A stretch of DNA of 64,000 nt from Silene latifolia (lineage: Eukaryota; Streptophyta; Magnoliopsida; Caryophyllales; Caryophyllaceae). Numbering within the stretch: the stretch's first letter is position 1; the number at the start of each line of letters is the position of its first letter. This document shows positions 56,846 to 64,000 of the stretch, piece after piece. A program made the translations under genes and the position numbers. The notes beneath the pieces are model-generated. The model searched no databases. It saw nothing but the letters and a program-made list of their open reading frames with translations, and was not told the origin of the DNA. The stretch covers positions 147,418,922-147,482,921 of the forward strand of contig NC_133538.1 in the NCBI RefSeq assembly GCF_048544455.1, written 5' to 3'.

Positions 56846-58144
56846 CGAGTTATCAAAGAAGCCTTTACTTTGAGGGAAGGGAAGCGCATTTTTCCTTCCG
56901 ATATCCAAGATGATAATCCATTAGACTGTCTTATAGAGAAGATTAAGATAGTTAGGGTGAAACCTAATGTAAGTCCTACTAATCTACTTTATTTATTTTA
57001 AACATTGATTTTTTTCTCAGACGATAAAATGCTCTTACATATATCGATATGTGTGTATTTTCGTTTTTCGATTTCGGTTTGACATTGTTGCTAAGCGATC
57101 CAATCTCAGTGTGATTATTATTACTATGATATGAAATACTTGGTGCCGTACTCTACTTTCATTGTCGCAACACATGGTATGGCTTCCTCTAGCTTCACAC
57201 TGTTATCCAATGGGTTGTGCTAATTTGTTGCTATGAGATAACTTTAAGCATGTTTGCGGAAAGTGTTGTTCGGTGCAAGGCGATTCACATTCTTCTTTAT
57301 CTAGTGAAATGGATGAGATGAAAGCCTGAAATGATGAAGTGAGTCAAGTAGACGAGGTACCACGTCCGAGATGCTACATTAGACCTCTACTCGAGGTTGT
57401 GGTGCAATGTCAACGGGGTTGTGCTTGGGTGCTAACATGCAAGGCATCAACCTTGTCATCGTGAGTACTATCTTATTTGAATTTATTTATGCTACCTCGG
57501 GTTGTACTATTTTCAATCCCTCTAAATATTTATTTTTACTTTTTGTTCTTATAGAAATGGGCAGTGGACATCAACAAGTATGCTTATGAGAGTCTTAAAC
57601 TCAATCATCCAGAGACTAAGGTATAGACACATGCCTTGAATACGTTTATTTGATGCGTTATTTTGTTGTTTCAATTTAGTGCTCATCAGTTGCTAGTTTT
57701 ATTCAATACAATCAGGTAAGGAATGAAACAGTCGATGACTTTTTGACTCTACTCAAAGAGTGGAAGAGGTTATGTGCAAGCTACTTGTTGATTGAGAGTG
57801 GTGATACTCACGAAATAGTTGATGCTCTGAAAGTTGAGGATGGTGAAGATGTTGCGGAAGACGAATCTGAAGAAGCAGAAGATTTAGACAATGAAGAAGT
57901 GTATGAAGTGAAGCAAATCGTTGGCATTTGTTACGGTGACCCCAAGGGTAATAATAAGGCCAGCCTATATTTGAAGGTATCTTTGAAGTTTGAATCTGCT
58001 TAAACTTCTATTCTGTTAAACAACCACACATGGTTGATATAATAGTCCTTATCGCTAAACCTGTGATTTAACCAAACAATATAGGTGCACTGGAAGGGTT
58101 ATGGTCCTGATTATGATACTTGGGAACCTTTTGACGGGCTAGGG
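56846..58144 (+). pseudogene. Captured CHROMOMETHYLASE (CMT) fragment, five to six exons
   Basis: Exons, by reading and splice signals: 56846-56968 (KRIFPSDIQDDNPLDCLIEK, BAH domain; donor GTAAGT); about 57110-57176 (CDYYYYDMKYLVPYSTFIVA, BAH end); about 57255-57460 (SVQGDSHSSLSSEMDE, then DLYS and GCGAMSTGLCLGANMQGIN, methyltransferase motif I; donor GTGAGT); 57555-57620 (KWAVDINKYAYESLKLNHPE); 57716-57976 (RNETVDDFLTLLKEWKRL, acidic stretch, then VYEVKQIVGICYGDPKGNN); 58085-58144 (VHWKGYGPDYDTWEPFDGL, chromodomain). The order BAH, motif I, embedded chromodomain is unique to plant chromomethylases. An extra base in motif I (DLYS/GCG), stops near 57230 and 57330, and loss of homology after the chromodomain make it non-functional. 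The PCQ catalytic exon and everything after are absent. Confidence 0.9.
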
Positions 58145-59650
58145 TATGGAACCTGAACTTAGGCATACAATCTGGATTTTGGCGTGGGGTAAGTGAAATC
58201 CTTAACTCAAAAATTTACATTTTTCTTGCTAAATATTTAGGTTGATCTCACATATGAAACTGTCGCACATAAGACTCGCAGAAACCTTAAAGCCATTATT
58301 CATGAAATGTGGAGTTTTCAGTACTCTGATAACTAATTGTTTGCTCAGAATGTGAAGCTGTTATCTGAAGACATTAAAGCGATGAAACAAACGATACTTT
58401 GCACTTTGTTCGCGTGTGTTAGATATAATCTATGCAGGTCATAATCACCACATTTCTATTGACTTTATGTTTTTTTTACCTCAAACATCAAATTATAACA
58501 ACATTATTCAACCGCGTTAAAGTCTCCGCCCGAAAAACACGGGTTTGGGTGATCGAATGAAAAATTTGTTAAAAAATCACGTAAACCTACGCTACTTTAG
58601 TAACAAGTATGTTTCGTGAATATCTTGAGCCATTTCACTTTATTTCCCGCATTACAAATACATCTCGAGAAGAAACCCACACTTTAAGGAGTTATCGAAA
58701 CAATTCTAGTACTACTCATCTATTTAAGCTTTTGATGGTTTGCTGTCTGACTCTCAGGTTTAATGGAGAAGATCAATTCAAGTGGTACCGTGAAACTTTA
58801 CATTATTCAATCTCGCCTACTCCTAGTAAGTAAATCTCTCCTCACAAATTTATCGATCGAGATCATGGTAACATTCTTCGCCTTGCTTTTGATCACCCCA
58901 ACACCTATCACAAATTTGTTTATGTATATTTGATGGCGAGTTTGATATACTAGCACCGTACAATTCATTTGATTAACTTTGATTAAAATACCTCACACAA
59001 AGAATAAAAAGTAAACAAATGACCGAGAGTAAGGCAAGATCTTATTATTTTATTCTATTTGCTCGTCTCTAATGGCATAATTCTCCATATAACAAAGATA
59101 GAATTAGGTGGACATTCATTTGATAAGCGAGCTATCTAATATGTTGTTGATTAGGGTGATTAGGTCGAGGAACTTCATCGAATGTCGACGGCATACTCCT
59201 TATTTCTTTCTTTTTGCGTTCGCTTTTTGTTACAGCATTGCAATTCTGATTATTAGCTTAAGGGTGTTGTCAAATCTGTGTTGAAAGAAGTTTTGCGGAC
59301 ACTGAATCTGACTGAAGGAAGCTCTCAACTATGCTCTTGATCATCCCAGAACTTGTCAATCTTTTAGTGGGTTTGTGGCATCGAGTTTGGATTGATGTAT
59401 AGTTTTATGTAAGTTTTACTAGATGTTTAGAGAACATTTAGTATAGATTAGCTTAGTAACTTTGACGTTTGTGGGATTATTTGTACTTTGGATTGTATTT
59501 GGAACTTGTTGGGTTGAATAAGATGTATTGTTTTACATGTGATGTATTAGTGTTTGGTTGGATTTCTTGTTACAGGTTTTAAGTTTTGGTATTATCGGAT
59601 TAAGAGTTTTATGTGATTTGCAACAAATTTTTATATATAAAAAAAGCATT
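58145..59650 (+). other. CACTA interior, right part, unidentified
   Basis: No recognised gene. Exon-like open stretches are 58609-58833 (includes RFNGEDQFKWYRETLHYSI, ending TCCTAG|TAAG) and about 59270-59338 (VLKEVLRTLNLTEGSSQL). Otherwise AT-rich, intron-like. Confidence 0.35.
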
Positions 59651-59657
59651 AATAAAT

Positions 59658-60010
59658 TGCGTCGGTTCTTGAAAGAAATGATGCAATTGAGAAAAATGAA
59701 TTGGCCCTAAAACAAAATATCAATTGCATCAATTATGATAACAAATGACGCAAAAAATAAAGCAAATACATCGATTCTATAAAGAACTGATGCAAAAAAT
59801 AAAGCAAATACATCAGTTATGATATCAATTGCGTCAGTTTTTAAACACAACTGACGCAAATGGTGAACTTTTTGCGTCAGTTTTTAAGACAAAACTGATG
59901 CAAATGTTGAACTTTTTGCGTCGGTTCCACAACTGACGCATATCAAATACGTCCCCTCGTTATACGTCAGTCAAAAACCGACGCAAAATGCCCTCTACAA
60001 CTGACGCAAT
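59658..60010. repeat. CACTA right subterminal repeats
   Basis: About ten TGCGTCAGTTTT/TGCATCAGTT units alternating with inverted AACTGACGCA units, the mirror of 55196-55445. Confidence 0.85.
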
Positions 60011-60030
60011 AGGGGTTTTTTCCATTAGTG

Positions 60031-61231
60031 TATCATCGCCTTTGTGTGTGGCATATCTTTCAGAATGCTCCCATCCATTTGAGTCATGTATTTTCCAAGT
60101 ACAAAGATTTCTCAGGGGACTTTAGTTCTTGTGTTTATGATTACGACCAGGAGGATGACTTCTTACATGCTTTGAGTGACATGCTTACAAAGTATGATTT
60201 ACAAAGTAACGATTGGTTGAAGAGAATGTTTAACAAAAGAGAAAATGGTCACTGGTATATGGTAGAGATACTTTTTATGCTGACATGACTACTACACAAC
60301 GAAGTGAGAGCATGAACAAAGTCATCAAACACTATGTAAGTTATAAGCATGATTTACGACGATTCTTGTTTCATTTTGAACGGTTGCTTAGTGATCGTCA
60401 TTATGTTGAGAGAATAGCCGATTTTAAAGCTGACCAAACTAATGTGGTGTTACCCTTTCCTGTTAAAATTTTAAAGCACGTAGCAAATGCTTATACACCA
60501 ACTGTCTTTAAACTTTTTCAGACAGAATTGTCTAAGTCATACGATTGTACCATTGCTAAGAATAGTGAGACAGGGGTGATTTTAACATATACAATTTGCC
60601 CACACCAGAAATATTATAGGTATACTGTCACATATAACATACAATAAGATACAATATTGTGTTCTTGTAGGAAATTTGAGTTTGGTGGGATGTTATGTAG
60701 CCATGTCTTAAAGGTTCTAAGCTTTAGAGGTATCACTGGGATTCCTGACAAATACATACTGAAAAGATGGATAAAAGGCACTAGAAATGGAAGTCTTATG
60801 ACCTTTAACCAATTTGCAACTAATGTTGACCCAAGAGTGAGAGTGGGAAGACGCTAAAGAGACTTATGTCGCTTATCTACACGCTTGATTACAAGAGTGG
60901 CAGAAAAGGAGGATGAATATAAAGAGGTTAATGACACACTCATTAAGCTACTTGAAAGGGTTGGATTGAATAAAAATATTATGAATACTAAATCTCAAAG
61001 GTGCAAGATCATAATGTTATTATGGATTCTACTGGTGTTAAGAATGTTATTATGGATTCTACTGGTGCTAAGAAATTTGTTAGAGGCGTCAAAGCAAAAC
61101 CTAAATCTGGAAATTCAAGTAAAAGGCCGAAAGGGGCTCTTGAATCATCAAGGAAAACCGGAAAATGTAAACAAAAAGTATCACTGGAAGTGGAGCAGGT
61201 TACTAATTTATCACAAGTTAATGAGGTATAA
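60031..61231 (+). pseudogene. FAR1-related/MULE transposase, C-terminal fragment with SWIM finger
   Basis: Resumes directly after the CACTA with RLCVWHIFQNAPIHLSHVF. A one-base frameshift near 60250 separates NDWLKRMFNKRENGHWYMV from ADMTTTQRSESMNKVIKHYV, a hallmark FAR1-family motif. After a stop near 60647, a SWIM zinc finger CSCRKFEFGGMLCSHVLKVL follows, then FRGITGIPDKYILKRWIKGT. Another stop (60855-60857) and a shift precede a basic tail KAKPKSGNSSKRPKGALESS. Order transposase then SWIM matches FRS proteins. At least three disablements: dead gene. Confidence 0.88.
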
Positions 61232-61700
61232 CCATTAACTACAAGTTTTAATTTTTTTTATACATTGCTTTTATGGTTATTCTCTATACGAGCAATTTTT
61301 TTATATTAGCATTGGACATACATAGCAGGCAAGTGCACACCAGAAATTACAAAATGTCTCCACAAATGTCATACTTGAGCAACCACAGGAAAGTTTTATT
61401 TCTTTTCATTTCGTGTATTTTCACCACCTTGGAATTAAATTGATGTTCTATGTTTACATAGTCGAAGACGAGCAATCATATACATAGCAATCAGGCCTTG
61501 TTGGGAATGGACTATCCTACTGTCGAAAGCTTAATGTATGACCTTATAGAGCTAATGAATCAAACTAACAAGGTACTTGACATATCAACAATCTTTTAGT
61601 CCATTTAGAAATCATTCATGTAGCTAATTTTTTTTTAGGATGAACAATCACATGGAAAATGAGGATGCTACTGACTTGGAGAAGGGAGCTGACAACAAAA
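61232..61700 (+). other. Possible 3' exons of the FAR1-related pseudogene
   Basis: Short exon-like pieces with splice-like borders, e.g. about 61490-61570 reading QALLGMDYPTVESLMYDLIE LMNQTNK before GTACTTG. No family assignment beyond position. Confidence 0.35.
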
Positions 61701-61701
61701 T

Positions 61702-61857
61702 TCGTCTCAGCCTATAATTCGTTTCAGACTATTTATCAAGCTTTTTTTTTCGTCTCAGACGATACTATAATTCGTCTCAGACTATTTATTAAGCTTTTTT
61801 TTTTCATCTCAGACTATACTACAATTCGTCTTAGACTATTTATTAAGCTTTTTTTAG
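61702..61857 (+). repeat. Tandem repeat, about 55-62 base unit
   Basis: Three diverged units of ATAATTCGTCTCAGACTATT followed by TATTAAGC and a T run. The short open frame across it is a product of the repeat. Confidence 0.75.
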
Positions 61858-63019
61858 CAAAAGTACAGATTTATCACGACTTTATAGTTTTCTTTTCATG
61901 TGGATTCAATACAAGTAAGAGAAAGACATGCATTTTGTAATCCTATCCATCTCTACATCTATACACTTGATTACATACACACTGGTTGTTAAGCTTAAAG
62001 TAGATGATTACCTGTGAGAATACATTGGAATTTTCGAATTGTTCATCCTCTGTGCTAATCAATTGAATTGGTCTGTAGGAAAATAGAAAAAAAGGAGTAA
62101 AAATGAAAACATAGAAGAAAAAGTCCAAAATTTATCTCAATCAAAAGCAAACAATTAAAATAAATTACCATTGTTGATGAGAATGTTTGAGTGGTGTAGA
62201 TCTTAAACCAAATTATGTGGTTTTAAAACAAAATATGTTAAATCATTGACCTAGTATCTAAGGTTGATGAAGGAGGAATTAAAAAGCTAAATTGATCCTT
62301 GAACGATGGTGTTCAAGACGAAATTAGGAGTATAGATTGAATTTTTTTTTTTTTTTTCCTTTGATGACCATAGATGCATGGAGAAACATAATTTACCTCC
62401 ATGTTTCACAGAACCCAAAAAAAGGAGTTATTGACTAAAGAAAAGGAAAGTTTGGCTTGGCACATGGGATGTTTGCTGTTAGTTTAGTTGAAATTACTTA
62501 CTTCGTAGGAATAAGGCGCCTGCTTTCAATCATTTGTGGGAGATTGATATTAAACAATGATTATTATCAAGTGAATTTGTTATATGCTACGTGGCCCAAT
62601 AGAGTTAATGGGACAGGGAAGGGGACATAATTAGGGACAAACGATCCAGACTCGGGACGAAGTGGAGATACATTTTACTTCTCATCGGTCGGCCAAGGTA
62701 AATGATACACTACTCGTTTTAGATGTGGACCTTGTGGAATCGGCTCAGAGCAGACCGAAAACCAGAAATATAAATTTAGTGAACTGAAAACCCGATTTAT
62801 AAGTTTTCGTGTTAGACCTAACCAAACCCGAATTTTTCAGTCCGATCCGGTTTTTGATGGACCGAAAATTACAATTTGTTGCTATTAAGTACGGTGTATA
62901 AGACTATGGAATTTTAAAGTTATCAAATCAAATAAAATAGGTATTTGAACTTTTCTTCAATTTATTTAAATAGTGGTTATAATTGATTTTATAATGACAT
63001 TTTAATATTAATATAAAGT
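61858..63019. other. Intergenic, no feature seen
   Basis: AT-rich with a 16-base T run at about 62342. No gene, terminal repeat or RNA gene recognised. Confidence 0.5.
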
Positions 63020-64000
63020 TGTAATACCCCGTATTTAAGACAAGGTTAATGGTTAGTCAGACGGTGGAATTATATTAAAATGTATTTTAATAGGTATTTA
63101 ATAATTATAGTAATTGGATAATTGTGTTGTGAGACGGAAATAAAATAATTAAATAATAGTGAGTCGGGATTTGTCATAGGGGCGTGTGGCTCAGGTGTGG
63201 TTTGGGTGTATGGTGACGGTAATACAAATAATACGATACTAATAATAATATATAAATAGCAGTAATATGCAATAATAATAAATATAATTTAAAATAGGAA
63301 GTTTCCTTCCACTTTCCTTTCTACTACTATATATACAAGGTACACCTACCACATAGACCATATACAATCATAAACACAATAATTCACTAAAAACAAAGGA
63401 AAAAAGATCTAAAGGGAGAAAGTATAGGAATTTCATAACATATTATCGCATCAAGGTAAGATCGTTTCATAATATAATCTACCTCGTTTTATTTAAATTA
63501 ATCATCATATATTGATCAACGTATGACCCACCGTTGACCTTGGAACTGACGTGAACCACCACAACCCTAGTAGGACTGCCCTTGACCGTCATTGACCATC
63601 GTGGGTTGGTTTATAGGGCGTTTTGTTGGGGTTGTCGGGTTGAAGCCGTGAATGGGTAAGACGGATTTTGACCCTTGTTTGTATTCGACTTGACTTGGGC
63701 ATGGTAGGGTGGTCTACTGGTGTTTGGGCGACCATGTTGGTGGTGGTAGGGTGGTTAAAGTCGACACCTTGCGCGGTGGTTGTCAGAGAATTGAATTGTG
63801 GTTGGTGTTTATGTTGTGTATGTCTTAAAACCGTGTTTTGGGTTGTCATGTCTTGACCCAGAGTTGACAGCCGCTGGTGGGATCACCGTGGGTCAAGGGA
63901 GACCACGGTGGTGGCCACTGGTGGTTCGTGGTGGCGGTTTTAGGAGTTGTGTGTTGTTGGTGTCGGGTGAAGAGGGTGATTAGAGCCTGGGTTTTGTGAG
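63020..64000 (+). repeat. Possible LTR start, running off right edge
   Basis: TGTAATACCCCGTATTTAAG at 63020 resembles the starts of chromovirus-type LTRs here (TGTAATACTACGG, TGTAACACTACGG). A TATA-like CTATATATAC lies at 63325-63335 with a C/A-rich leader after it. TGACC/GGTCA-like words recur at 63520-63900. No second end is in view. Confidence 0.4.

Larger units (their letters stand above)
55178..60030. mobile_element. Non-autonomous CACTA (En/Spm) element carrying host gene exons
   Basis: Ends CACTAGTAGAAAAAACAC and, inverted, CACTAATGGAAAAAACCCC, followed on both sides by TATTGCGTC; 3-bp duplication TAT (55175-55177 and 60031-60033). Both termini have subterminal arrays of TGCGTCRGTTTT motifs in either orientation. 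Excising it rejoins the transposase reading frame in ETYH-RLCVWH. No CACTA transposase (TNPD-like) sequence was seen in 4.85 kb; instead there are exon-like fragments, including a chromomethylase. Confidence 0.92.

Noticed and set aside
57743-58003. Chromomethylase segment as a stand-alone 86-codon gene
   Set aside because: Splice borders at 57715/57716 and 57976/57977 and matching neighbours show it is one exon of a larger captured gene.
63668-63983. Val/Gly/Trp-rich open frames at the right edge
   Set aside because: Composition-driven readings of GT-rich sequence in a probable LTR; no recognisable family.

Overview
The window is plant nuclear DNA, AT-rich and made almost entirely of transposable elements. 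No intact host gene, rRNA, tRNA gene or CRISPR array is visible. The element families (Athila, two Tat/Ogre/Retand-type gypsy elements, Sirevirus and Tork-type copia, a chromovirus-like LTR family, a plant L1 LINE, a CACTA element) indicate an angiosperm, probably a eudicot. The recurring palindrome ACTCGATCGAGT and the long-LTR Tat element with internal tandem repeats recall Caryophyllaceae such as Silene; that placement is an inference of low certainty.

Layout. 1-3884: a minus-strand Athila-type element, with an open gag frame running off the left edge, a 1.47 kb LTR, then the 3' end (polypurine tract and degenerate ORF2) of a second copy on the other side of the same LTR. 3885-16007: a complete plus-strand Tat-type element ('Tat A') with 3.2 kb LTRs, a broken gag, no pol and several tandem-repeat blocks; target duplication ATATT. 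16013-54702: one minus-strand Sirevirus-like copia element cut into four pieces by three insertions. These are Tat B (17635-27551, gag-pol plus a spliced antisense ORF, in the RT), a chromovirus-like non-autonomous element (29110-39885, itself hit by a LINE at 29725-34484) before the integrase, and a Tork-type copia element (43341-53645, itself hit by a solo LTR at 45903-47244) in the 5' LTR. About 7.7 kb of Sirevirus sequence remains. 54706-54804 is an (AT)n microsatellite. 54806-61231 is a broken FAR1-related/MULE transposase gene split by a 4.85 kb CACTA element (55178-60030). 61232-63019 is mostly noncoding, and 63020 to the right edge looks like the start of another LTR.

Most notable is the CACTA element. 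It carries intron-containing, degenerate exons of a CHROMOMETHYLASE (CMT-type cytosine methyltransferase): part of the BAH domain, SAM-binding motif I and the embedded chromodomain. CMT enzymes are the host's CHG-methylation machinery that silences such transposons. Other unexplained signals are a hairpin just upstream of, or overlapping, the polypurine tract in five unrelated elements (loop CGAGGAC in three), the ACTCGATCGAGT palindrome clustered in LTRs/UTRs of different lineages, and an inverted motif (ATGTTATAG...CTATAAC) recurring in the gag, linker and LTR of the Sirevirus.

Insertion boundaries were fixed by reading LTR ends, primer binding sites, polypurine tracts and target duplications by eye. 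Family names come from recognised protein motifs, not database searches.
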